From Porphyra umbilicalis (Eukaryota > Rhodophyta > Bangiophyceae > Bangiales > Bangiaceae), in assembly GCA_002049455.2 (NCBI GenBank), contig KV918837.1:186001-250000 (forward strand): 64,000 nucleotides of DNA, written 5' to 3'. Positions 1 to 9,556 of this stretch are shown piece by piece (position 1 is the first letter of the stretch; each line of letters starts with the position of its first letter). The notes under the pieces are model-generated. The model saw only the letters and a program-made list of their open reading frames with translations, did not search any database and had not been told where the DNA came from. Both the position numbers and the translations under genes were made by a program.

Positions 1-963
1 CCGCAAGGCCCACGCCCACGTGTTGAACAACATGATGCTCTCTTTCGTCGATGACGAGCCCAACGAGAAGGGCGACACCGTCACGGAATCGTTTCCGCCG
101 GCAAGCTCCCTGTTGCAGACTTTCCCCAACACCAACTTCAAGAAGATTTGCCTCTGTGTCGCCGAGCGCCTACTGCAGGCCAACGCCAAGAAGCCCCTGG
201 AGCAGCAACCGCACGTCATTCGCGGCAAGAGCGGCGTCCACCCCGATTACATGGACCGGGTCGACCACACTACTGACACCATCATCCGCGCGACATTTCA
301 TGACCCGAGGTGCTGGGCGCGCAAGCTGTTCTACATGCTATTCGCATACTTCCTCACCAAGGACTGGACCCCCATGGAGCTGACCGAGCATGACGCCGCC
401 AAGCCGTCTGCCAACGATGGCGACGACGCCGACTACTTTGCAATCACCGCGACGCTAACGGCGTCATGCTCTGGTATAATTGCGGTCGACGGCATCCCGG
501 CGCCAGAGCACAAGGCCGACCCTGAGCCGGGCTCGCCCCTGGCTGGCGATCACACCGTTACTCGCAAGGACAACCTCTACACGTGCGGGCGACGCACAAG
601 TTTGAGAAACGCGTTGTCTTCTCCTTTGCGCTTACCCTGCGGGGACTGCTCGTCTCGCCCGACCGCTCATGGCTGTTCAAACTCCACAAGGACGCGGAGG
701 AGGGAACTGAGCCTGGTGAGTGGACCCTGCTGATGCCACGGGCAGACGGGCGGCTGGACCTCGACCTCACGACGCAGCGGCTGACCGCAGCTGAGAAAGA
801 CATCATCATGACCAACTTCCGTCCTGAAAACAGCACGGGCCCAGTTGGCGACGGCACCTCTGGTGGAGGATCCTCCCCGGGCAGCATCCAGGCGCCTTCG
901 GGTGCAAGGGGCTCTCAAGGGCGGCCGGCGACGGCACAGTGGCTCAGGAACTTGGCAAGATAG
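1..963 (+). CDS. Partial gene of unknown family, 5' end outside window, one frameshift
   Basis: The frame is open from base 2 and runs to about 590. A second frame then carries on to a TAG at 961-963. The first part is about 190 residues and reads like an ordinary globular protein (segment FKKICLCVAERLL, then a run with ARKLFYMLFAYFL). The second part continues plausibly with KFEKRVVFSFALTLRGLL and a Ser/Gly-rich tail. Joining them needs a one-base shift in the GC-rich stretch near 580-592, and no GT-AG pair explains it. I do not recognise a family. It runs toward the minus-strand transposase-like gene that ends 88 bp downstream, so it may be the other half of a degraded transposon. The true start lies outside the window. 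Confidence 0.4.
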
Positions 964-1050
964 GAGTGCGTGCTTTCACATGTAAAAGTAGCAGGGATTG
1001 TCTTGAGCTATGCCCCATCGACCGCCCCTACGTCTGGCAAAACAACAAAG

Positions 1051-2520
1051 TCACCCGCTCCGCGTCGGAAAACCATCTGGACGACCGAATACTCGCCAAC
1101 GGTTGACAGACGAGTGCCCGCTGCCGGATGGCTGCAACGAGCACGAGCAGCAACAGCTGTGCAATATCAATGCACGGCGCACACCGGGGATCAAAGGCAG
1201 GTAGAGGAAACGCTCAAGGTCAACACAAACGTCGCTGGAGTCGGGGATAGAGACAAGCGCCTGCACCACAGCCGCGGGGAAGCCGCTGGGGTTGTCGAGA
1301 AAAGTAACAGTTCGAAAGTAGGCCGTGCGACAAAGGGGCCCACGCGCCTCCTCCCCGCGCGCGACGCACACCTCGCTCCGAGCGGGACCAGGCAGAACTA
1401 GCACGCCAACACAATCGTCGACCACCAGCCGCCCATCGTCACCGCGAGTTGCGCGGCCCTTCCACGTGACAACGAACGACTTATGCCAGCGGGCCTTTAT
1501 CTGCTCGCGAGCGGCCGCAGGTACACGGGTGCTTAGTAGCTTGCCACCAGAACACCGCCAAGCTCCGCCTGGCTGGCTCCACAGCGGCTTAGTCGTGTGA
1601 AGATGAGCCCTCACCCCGTCATGCTCCGGCCACTTGTGGTCAATACCAAAAAAAGCGGGTTGGAGAGCGATGCGAGACGCCAGCTCCCCCTGTAGCATGC
1701 GCCGAAGAGCTCGCGACGCGTCGTCGCGGCCGTTGCCCGACGTGATGGCGCGCTTGAGGGGTTGATCAGCGCTTTCGAACAGTAGCTTTTGCACATGCCG
1801 CACATGGAGTAGCAGGCGAATGACAGCTTGTAGAAGCTCCCGCAACCGATGAAGGTTGGGGACGTCGGTGTTACGGCCGAATGCTGCGGTGTCCCGACGT
1901 AGGCAAGCAGCACATACGAGCGTGAAGAAGCGGTCAGCGAGTGCCAGCAGCTCGTCTGCGGTGTGCCGCGATCTGCATGCCGCCTCCCCATCCACGTCCG
2001 CCCGTGGGAAGAAGTAGAGCGCGTTGATGAGAGCGGTGTAGGCGTCCACGACCTCGAGCGCCGCCAGCAGAGGAGATATCGGCGCTCCTCCAGCGGCCTG
2101 GGCCCTATTCAGCACCCGCCGGAAAACGAAGCACACCACCGTCAGCGTGGCCGCCCACTCCGAGATGCCAACTGAGACAACGGCATCCGTCTTCTCCTTG
2201 TAAATCGTAGAGCTGGCAAAGTGGCTGCGAGCCAGCGCGTTCTTCAGCGACAGGCCGACACGCTTGCGCTGCTCCTTTGAAAGCAGAGCAAAAATACCTG
2301 TCACCAGCCGCTTGGTAAGGCCGTGAAACGTAAGGTGATCGGGTGCGGGCAGGGCGCTTTGATGGCCGTCAAACATGCCTTGCGGTAGGCGCCGTGCCCA
2401 CAAGTGAAGGACGCTCTTGTGCGAGTCGGCGTGCAACTCGAGTTCGACGAGACCGCGCTCGACATACTTCGCCTCGTTGAGCTTGCTCAGCGCCTCCACT
2501 GGCCTCGGCTCACGAGGCAT
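1051..2520 (-). CDS. Transposase-like protein, unassigned DDE-type family
   Basis: A continuous frame of 489 codons starts at an ATG at 2520; the same frame is open further upstream, so a 5' exon may be missing. Visible segments are PDHLTFHGLTKRLV, GISEWAATL, a long helical block with FVFRRVL, and NLHRLRELL followed by HVRHVQKLLFESADQPLKRA. A histidine-rich 'PDH...H' block followed by a conserved acidic residue before a 'QPLKRA' helix resembles the C-terminal catalytic half of Tnp2-, Plavaka- or KDZ-like transposases, but I cannot name the superfamily. The last 40 residues are Cys/Ser-rich and may be read-through past the true end. No terminal repeats were found around it. Function as a transposase is inference. 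Confidence 0.45.
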   Translation of the reverse strand: MPREPRPVEALSKLNEAKYVERGLVELELHADSHKSVLHLWARRLPQGMFDGHQSALPAPDHLTFHGLTKRLVTGIFALLSKEQRKRVGLSLKNALARSHFASSTIYKEKTDAVVSVGISEWAATLTVVCFVFRRVLNRAQAAGGAPISPLLAALEVVDAYTALINALYFFPRADVDGEAACRSRHTADELLALADRFFTLVCAACLRRDTAAFGRNTDVPNLHRLRELLQAVIRLLLHVRHVQKLLFESADQPLKRAITSGNGRDDASRALRRMLQGELASRIALQPAFFGIDHKWPEHDGVRAHLHTTKPLWSQPGGAWRCSGGKLLSTRVPAAAREQIKARWHKSFVVTWKGRATRGDDGRLVVDDCVGVLVLPGPARSEVCVARGEEARGPLCRTAYFRTVTFLDNPSGFPAAVVQALVSIPDSSDVCVDLERFLYLPLIPGVRRALILHSCCCSCSLQPSGSGHSSVNRWRVFGRPDGFPTRSG

Positions 2521-3293
2521 GGGCCAGCCCTCCCCGTGAGAGTGGGGGGGTGGAGGTGTCGGGCACGGGGAGGGGCTCCGAGGCACACTGGGGATGAGCA
2601 CTTGCTAGGGGGCGGGGCCGCTAAGCCACCGCGGCCACGTCCACTGCGACAGCCGCCGGAACGAGTACCAGCCCGACCCTGGCCCAACGTACTGCCAAGA
2701 GGGTGACGGCTGAGGCCACAGGGGCCGCGCTCACAAGGGGGAATGCCGCCAGGGTCGGGGCACCCCGTCAATGACGACGGGGAGCGCAGGGGTAGGGGCT
2801 CGGTAGGGCGCGGGGAAGACGGCCAGTGTGCAGCTCGCCAAGACGCGACGGGGCCCAGCCGCGTCGAACCAGTTGATTGGGCAGAGTAGACGGCGCGCGC
2901 CTGCCGAGCGGCTCGCCGCCGGTCAAGGCTTGTTCGCAATATAATATCTGTCAGCCGAGCCTTCCTGCGATCGGCGCTTTGCCAAACTGACAAGAGCCTG
3001 TCCACCAGAGATCCTCAGCCATTCTCGGCTCCACAGGCACACACATGGCCACACAAGATCTGTCCCAGAGGCCGTTCGAGCTATTTTGCCCTCTGGGCCC
3101 AAAAATATCTTGTATCGGCTCTTTCGCCCATAATTTGAACTCCTGTGCAGTTGCCCGATCGCTCTTCTCGCACACGTGCGGCGCCCTTCCCCCGCCGCGT
3201 CTCCTCGGCGCCATTGATACCCGTTCCCCCACCACCCACCCACCCACCCACCGACGAACCTTTCTGTTCCATGTTCACCACGCTGCTTCGATC
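2521..3293. other. No gene seen
   Basis: GC-rich at the left, more balanced at the right. It ends in a short CACC repeat (about 3232-3252) that may be the 5' leader of the gene starting at 3294. No long biased frame or RNA gene is visible. Confidence 0.4.
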
Positions 3294-3692
3294 ATGGCCG
3301 CCAACTCCTCATCATGCATGGGCACCGATCCCCTCGCTGACCCCAACTCCCACTCCAATTCGACAACGCCCCCGACCGTCACCGTGTCCGCACCACCCGC
3401 CGACAAGCTCAACTTGACTGCCGGCACATCTGCTGCGCGGCCGGCGTCGCCCAATGCACCAGCCCACCCGCGATCGAAGGCGTACGCACAGGGCACCGTC
3501 ACCGGCGCCGTCGGCAGTACACCAGCAATCGCAGGTGTACGCACAGGACGCCGTCACCGGCGCCGTCGGCAGTCCAACCGAAATCGCAGGCGTGGGCACA
3601 CGGCGCCGTCACCAGCGCCGTCAGGAGTCTCTACCCCGTCACACTGTAAGCGAATCCGCAAGGAGTGTGGCAGACTGCCGACCCACATTTGA
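3294..3692 (+). CDS. 5' part of an unknown gene, probably cut by transposon insertion
   Basis: The ATG at 3294 (context gatcATGGcc, good Kozak) opens a frame with strong C/G third positions for about 80 codons: a Ser/Thr/Pro/Ala-rich leader, then a motif YAQGTVTGAVGS. After the first copy of that motif the reading frame is lost because the motif lies in a 55-bp tandem repeat (not a multiple of three). The frame then becomes Arg-rich and stops at 3692. The next repeat copy would encode a matching motif (YAQDAVTGAVGS) in a different frame. About 65 bp after the stop lies a TA-flanked MITE. I infer a real 5' exon whose downstream part is lost or spliced. No family recognised. Confidence 0.4.
   Translation: MAANSSSCMGTDPLADPNSHSNSTTPPTVTVSAPPADKLNLTAGTSAARPASPNAPAHPRSKAYAQGTVTGAVGSTPAIAGVRTGRRHRRRRQSNRNRRRGHTAPSPAPSGVSTPSHCKRIRKECGRLPTHI
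3480..3644. repeat. 55-bp tandem repeat, three copies
   Basis: Copies start at 3480, 3535 and 3590. Each contains CGTCACCGGCGCCGTCGGCAG or a close variant and ends in AATCGCAGG. The first two are the most alike; the third is diverged. The period of 55 shifts the reading frame by one base per copy. Confidence 0.75.
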
Positions 3693-3759
3693 TACATGCC
3701 GAAGCTGCGAAGGGTGGATGTGGCATCCTTAAAAAACCAGTCGGCCGACCCACAAATTA

Positions 3760-4200
3760 TTGCTGATCCCCCAATTCTGTCCTCATCGACCAGGAACGGT
3801 TCCTGGCGGTACGGTTCTTGTGGAACTGGCCATCTATTGGTTAAACGCAGCGGTAAACAGCTGCTCAGCACGAATCTGAGATGTCCTATTGGCTCTCCCA
3901 CCGCCACTTCCGTGCAGAACCGAGATCCTTCTTTTTCTTGAGATTTTCTTCCGATCCCTTCCGTGTCAAGGGAGCAACCGGCCCGCAATCGTTGGGATAT
4001 CGAGATTTTCTGGGAGATACGCAGAAAAGTGCAGAAAAACGAAGGCGTCGATTGTGCGATTGGGGGCCGTACGGGCACATTCTGTAAAGATCGGGCCGGA
4101 CATGCACTGCTGTCGGACTGCTCGACCAATGAGATATCTGCATTCATTGCCGATCCACTACCGTTCCGGGGCGATGAGGACAGAATTGGGGGATCAGCAA
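3760..4200. mobile_element. TA-flanked MITE (Tc1/mariner-like ends)
   Basis: The first and last 29 bases are perfect inverted complements, starting TTGCTGATCCCCCAATTCTG, and the similarity continues weakly with a GGAACGGT block. The element is 441 bp and has TA on both sides (3758-3759 and 4201-4202), the target duplication expected for Tc1/mariner-type insertion. It has no transposase, so it would be non-autonomous. Further weak inverted similarity lies outside the ends (GGATGTGG near 3716 against CCACATCC near 4204), which may mean it sits in an older palindrome. Confidence 0.75.
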
Positions 4201-4252
4201 TACCCACATCCGATACCCACGTCGCAGTTGCCGAAGGTCTCTACTACCTCCG

Positions 4253-6708
4253 CAGTGCTCACTAAAGGTATATCTCATGCACTAAAACCTGTCCCTAAAA
4301 CGATGTGGGAGCGTCGGAACTGGTCCTCCAGGAGCCAAAGTCCCTCAGATGACAGATATGGGAGTTCCGGCGGTACTCCGAAAAAAAGGGGCTGTGAGTG
4401 CGAGAAGCGCCGGAATGCGCGTGGGTCGCGCGACACGGGTGAAGCGGTGCGTCCGGTTTCCAGCTCAGCAATAGCCGTTGCAACAGTGATCCAGTCGATA
4501 ATTACAGTCCACTCAAACTGATAGGGCGGATCAACGGCTGGCTTGCATGAGACGAAAAAAAGAACATGCAATCAAATAGTAGCCCCCGCTTCAAAATCGG
4601 TGCGACCAGATACGGCCGAGTCCAAGGGCCGGCGCTTCACTTTCCGTCCCGACCGCCAGCGCTTCCGCAATGCTCAGTTTCGACTTCTGATAAGCTGTAA
4701 GGCTCTTCATGTACATGCTTACAACTTTCCCTCGTCGAGCACGCCTCACATGCCCATCATGGAAGCATGGCGTCAACGAGAGCGCAAAAAGTATCGCAAA
4801 ACCGGCACCCTACTTTTTCTGCACGCACGACAAAGCTCCAAAACACAGTCCACACATCGGAACAGCACGCATTGACTGAAAGCTTGCGAGTTGGTGGTTC
4901 TTTCAATAGCGAAACATTCGGCATTGGGTGTGATGATGCCCGTCTCTGGCGGGCTTGAACATGCGTCGCCGCCAGAGGTTTTAATGCGTGAGATCCACCT
5001 TTAGTGCTCACTAACGCCAGGCTCGTGACAAGCCGGAAATTCTTGTCACGCACCACCGGATTCTCGCACAGTAGCCTGCTTAACACGTCTCCCTGGGTCA
5101 AAAACGAGGGTCGTCTGTCAAAAAACAGGAAAAGCTTGACAACCGCTCTGTCATGGGCGTTGCGTTCACATGTGTCGCGCCTATCATGGTCGTACTGACG
5201 TCCTTTATCAGAAGAGGTAAGAAAAAGTGGCCGTAGAGGCCAGTAGGATGGTTCGGGCAAGGGTGCGCATGCCCTTGACAAGAATGACGACACACGACCC
5301 CGGCGGTTGCCGATCGCATTAGCATGCGTCCGTTCTGGGTGGCCATCTAAGTGTGGAAACCGGCCCGTTCCACCTGGATTTAGGGACAGTTGGCACGCAA
5401 TCTTCACCTGTTCTTCTCGGAATGATGTATTTGCATGGACCCCTCTTTTCTGGCACCTGTCCGGTTTCGTCACCCTCCGCCAGTCTTTATGTCAACTTGA
5501 CGAGTCAAGTCAGTGGTCGGCACGGGACCGCCGTCAGCTCGCCACTCGGACAAGTGCCTCGCTGCACGCCCACCTCTTTTTCGTACTACCACAATGGCGG
5601 CCATGGCGGGAGTGACGCGGTGATGGCAGCGCTTTCCGGCTTTGTTGTTGGCGCCGGTTTTCGGCGAGAGGCACCACAGCCAGCGACATCATGACGCTAG
5701 CAAAGGTCTCTGACACTGGGCGCCGAGCCGTTGTGGTGGTGCCACGACAGGCAAAGTGTCTGGCGCTTTGTTTTTGTCACTGCAGCACGCACGGTGGTAC
5801 TGCATCCCCCAACAAGCCAGAAAAATACTGTGCTCACCCATACACGGATCAGTGCTTGTCATGGGTGTGCGAGAAGCAAAACAATGTACAAATGGACAGT
5901 CTAAAAAGCAGAACAGACTATGGACTGAAACTGCTACAGAGGCTATACTTACACAGTGTGAAAAACACCAGCACCCTCACCGCCACCCTCGGACACCAAA
6001 CCCAACAGCCGCATCTGCAAGTCAGCGACCGCAACCCTGATGCCCGCCACATTGGCCGAGTGTGCACCACACCAATCACGGAAGGGAGCCGAGTGTGTGC
6101 GGCGGCTACACATCTCAATCAAAGTCAGTTCCTCTCTCACCACCGCCTGTGACATGACGGTGGATGCCGGCCGTCTGAGATTAAAAGAACGCCCCGTACG
6201 CACCCGCAGCGGGGCCGGCCCTGGAGGGTGCGCCGACGTTGGCTGACGTGCCGCGCCCGCCACCGCCACCACCACCAGTAGCCGAACCATCCCTCCCGGC
6301 AGGAGCGACACCGTTAGTCGGCGCGCCGCCCCCGCCACCGCCACTGCCCCCGCCCCCCACGCCAGCGGTCCAGCCGCGACCGGCGCTGCCACCGCGGATC
6401 ATGACCGACGCATCCGAAGCGGGAGACGCATGCTCTGTAGACTGGCCACGGGGAGTTTGTGTTGCAGTTACTCTGGCTATTTATCGACTTGCAGCGCTCT
6501 GCTTCGTTTGCCAGTTTGCCTTAGAACTGTATTTAAACGTACTTCTTTATCGATTAAGAGACATTGGTTGGCCGTTAGGCTAGTGGGGGCGGAAGCTCTC
6601 CGGGCTGTCTTCTTGTCGTGACAGAGCCGTGACAAGCCGTGCCCGATTTTCACCTGGACGGAGACAAGAAATCGGCCATTGTCACGAGCCTGGCTTTAGT
6701 GAGCACTG
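4253..6708. mobile_element. Non-autonomous terminal-inverted-repeat element C, left copy
   Basis: Left end CAGTGCTCAC (4253-4262) is separated by the nested MITE from its continuation at 5012 (TAACGCCAGGCTCGTGACAA). The right end at 6679-6708 is the inverse complement with one difference, giving a 30-bp terminal repeat and weaker similarity for another 20 bp. Without the nested MITE the element is about 1.7 kb. It shares about 1.3 kb (roughly 5345-6655) with an inverted copy at 21.9-23.4 kb. The shared part has open frames on both strands in both copies (for example a piece with LTLIEMCSRRTHSA), but none is clearly maintained, so I call no gene. The CAGTG end fits the hAT pattern, but I find no 8-bp duplication at the outer flanks. 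Confidence 0.65.
4263..5003. mobile_element. hAT-like MITE with 8-bp target duplication
   Basis: The ends are imperfect inverted repeats of 27 bp (23 matching): TAAAGGTATATCTCATGCAC on the left against TAAAGGTGGATCTCACGCAT read from the right. The 741-bp element is flanked on both sides by the exact 8-mer GTGCTCAC (4255-4262 and 5004-5011). An 8-bp duplication and a TAAAG end fit the hAT superfamily pattern YARNG. It has no coding capacity and sits inside the left terminal repeat of element C. Confidence 0.8.
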
Positions 6709-7545
6709 CGCAGGGGGCGCGGCGCCTCGACGGCGGGGCGTGGGCGGGGCGGGGTGCGGCCGCGGCGGCGCCGCGGCGAACATTGCCGCCGACGCGCGCG
6801 CCAGTGGGGCCGCCGCGGCGCACGCCGCCATGCCGAGAAGAACAATTGTTCTTCCTTTTTCTGTCAAGAAAGAAAAGACAAGGAGAATGTACGGCTGGCG
6901 GCAGACGGGTATCGTTGTGGCCGCCGGCGGTGGGCGACGGCGCCACCACCCCCCCCGCCCTCCCCACCGGCCCGGTGCCTGCCCCCGCTTCACCCACGAC
7001 CCCCCCCCCCCCGCGCGGCGTCCCCTCACACGCTGCCCTTGCGCGCGCGCGGGCAGCGCGCCCGCCCGCGCCCGACGGAGAAGCCGTCGAGGACCCCCCG
7101 CGACCGCCGCGCCGCGTGGTCGGCCGCCGCGCCAATGGGCGCGAGTGGCCGCGCCAGCCGGCGGTCGGCCGCCTCTTGGCGTGCCCGCCCCGCCGCGGTG
7201 GGAAGGTGGCACGGGTGGGCAACCAGGGGGTGAGAGCCCGCCCAACGCTCGGCGTGGCCGCCGTAGCCGCCACCTCCCCCAACCGCCGACGGTGCGTCGC
7301 GGGTCGGCGTCGACGGCGGCGCCGGCGCCGCGCGCCGGCGGTGGGTGTGCCAGCACCGCGGGCAGCGGCGGCGCCCGCCCGCCCGGGGGCCACGGACGCC
7401 GACCGACGGCCGTCGGCGGCCGAGCGGCCGCGGCGGCACCCGCCGCCGCCCGTGGCGGCCGCACCGGCGGCGCCCCCGGCGGGCGGCGCGGCGGGGGGGC
7501 CAAACGTGGGCGACGGCGACGGCGCGACGCCGCCGCCGCCGCCGC
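6709..7545. other. Extremely GC-rich spacer, no gene called
   Basis: Long open frames on both strands come from the base composition (almost no A/T for stops) and translate to Arg/Pro/Gly/Ala-rich strings with no domain. Confidence 0.6.
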
Positions 7546-8662
7546 ACAGTGCGGCTTAAACCACGTGCCTGGAAGATCTGCATTCCCTTGTAAATGGCTT
7601 GCACAGAGGCGTGCATGAATCCTGCAATCGTCGATTCTGACCCTTCCAGAGCGTGTGCACTGTACAAGACCTTTGTAGAGCGATGCTCCTGGGCTATAAA
7701 GACGTCGCCCAGACCCCTTTTCTACACCTTTCGTACCGCAGTGGAGGTGTCTATGAGTGCGTAAAAAACGAGACCTGGCCTCCTCTTCATGCGCACGGGG
7801 CGTCCACAAACGTGTTTCTTGCATGCAAAATTCTTGTACCTCGCACCCTGAGTTCGTGCAAGCGAGCTTGCACAGGCAAGTACGGAAATTCTGGAAACGG
7901 ATCCATCTGTGTGCAGACATCTTGCACCTTGTGCATGATTCTTGCACCAGTGAGCGACACTTGTTTTCCCTCTCGAGCGGCTCCACCGGCAACATGCTCA
8001 ACCTCATTACGCACTCCAAAGACTGGCCTGCAGTTGCTTATCACTCCTGTACCCCTCCGCACCTCACCCCCCCCGCTCCCCAAGAACAACCAGACTTCCG
8101 AAAGAAGGGTGAATTCGACTTTTGTCCCGGAGGCCGTGAGGACGTCTACATGGGGTTGCGAAAGCTAAGAAACTATCCGAAGCCATCTCCCCGGCTACCA
8201 GGAGCACATCAGAGGTCCCCTGCTCCAGTAGCTCCATTGGGAAGCGGTCATGTGGCTTCTGGTGCTATGTCTTCAGTGCCCTGTGCTGCGACTGAGCTCA
8301 TGACTGGTGGGGAATGAAAAGAGGCTGTGGCATTCTCGGTGTGGGCGGACGTTGCCCCTATAACCCTGATCTTTGCCACACGGCGCCCAGACTCCGGCCC
8401 AGCTTCCCGCTTGTAGAACTGGAATGACGGTTGTGCAGCGAGATGCAGAAACTCTGCACCGCAACGTGCACGATTCTTGCACGACTGCTGCCAGGTTTGG
8501 TACATAATTCTTGCACAGACACTGACTCTGTGCAACTCCCATACAAGAATCGTGCACGAAAAACCGCCGTTTGTGCAAGAAATGGAGGCCTGTAAAACCT
8601 TGTATACAACTGTATACAAGGAAATTCGGGCTCTCCCAGGAACGTGGTCTAAGCCCCACTGT
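7546..8662. mobile_element. hAT-like non-autonomous element E with CTTGCAC subterminal repeats
   Basis: The ends ACAGTGCGGCTTAAACCACG (left) and the inverse complement ACAGTGGGGCTTAGACCACG (right) are terminal inverted repeats; similarity continues through a TTGTA block for about 47 bp. Both sides carry GCCGCCGC as a possible 8-bp duplication, but this lies in a GCC trinucleotide run and could be chance. The first and last 400 bp hold many copies of CTTGCAC / GTGCAAG and variants, some as short hairpins. Such clustered subterminal motifs are typical transposase-binding sites in hAT elements. Interior frames are not convincing genes. Confidence 0.65.
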
Positions 8663-8878
8663 GCCGCCGCCGCCGGCCAAAACCCCACGGCGGCCGACGC
8701 ACCCTCTACAAGCGGCGGCGGCGGCAGCGGCAGCTGCGGCGGGGGCACCGCGCCGCCCCCCCCCCCCCACGCCGGCGGGCGCGCAATGAGGGAGCAATTC
8801 GCCCCCCGCCCGCCCGCCACGTCGACCAAACCCCGCGCCGTCACAGCGCAAGCAGCGTGACTGGCAGGTGGAGGCGAA

Positions 8879-8903
8879 CCCCCCCCCCCCCCCCCCCCCC
8901 CCC
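8879..8903. repeat. Poly-C tract, 25 bases
   Basis: An unbroken run of 25 C. Comparable long C or G runs occur near 9575, 11345, 11725, 12120 and 51980. They are likely slip points in replication and sequencing. Confidence 0.9.
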
Positions 8904-8962
8904 TCCGACGCCGCCAATGAGGCTGCCGAGCAGCCGCCACGCCGCAGCGACGATCGCAGGCA

Positions 8963-9556
8963 GCGCAGCGAGCACAGAACCATCGTCAAAAGCACGTCTG
9001 TTTTTGCCTGTTTTGAGCCTCTTGGAGGCCCGTGTTCCTGTTTCAAGAAACAGAATTCCTGTGCAAAAAACAGATCGACCCCCCTTGACAGGCTCTCAGA
9101 GGCCATCCCATGCGAGGTCCTTGCATATTTGTGTTTGCGAGAACAGGAATCGTTCCTCACTCCACACATTGCGCCTGCTACAGCCGTTCTCCCAATAATC
9201 CCGCACTTCAACAGTTGCAAAAGAGTTCCAAATCGGCCTCTACGACCCCGCAGAGGCCGATTTGGAACTCTTTTGCAACAGTTGGAGTGCGGGATTTTTG
9301 GGAGAACGGCTGTAGCAGGGCCATAGATGCTTCTCCGTCTCTCTCTCTTTCTGGAAGGGTGAAGTGTATACGTCTTATGCTGTGTCTCTCTTTTTACGAG
9401 TGGAGATGCATCTATCGCGGCGAACAGATGATTTTGGCGCCCTTTCTGGAAAAAAGCAGCCCTGACAGAGCCCCAGGGCGGTTTGCAGATTATCTGTTCG
9501 TCCCAAAACACCCAAAAGCAGACGTGCTCTTGACGACGGTTTTGGGCCCGCTGCGC
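8963..9556. mobile_element. Fold-back element D with internal hairpin
   Basis: About 54 bp at the left end (starting GCGCAGCGAGCACAGAACC) matches the inverse complement of the right end (GCGCAGCGGGCCCAAAACCG) with scattered differences; the core AGCACGTCTG is identical. In the middle, 9174-9319 is a near-perfect hairpin with arms of about 67 bp and a short loop (acgaccccgc). No target duplication was recognised and there is no coding sequence. It is AT-richer than its surroundings, a sign that it was inserted. Confidence 0.65.
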
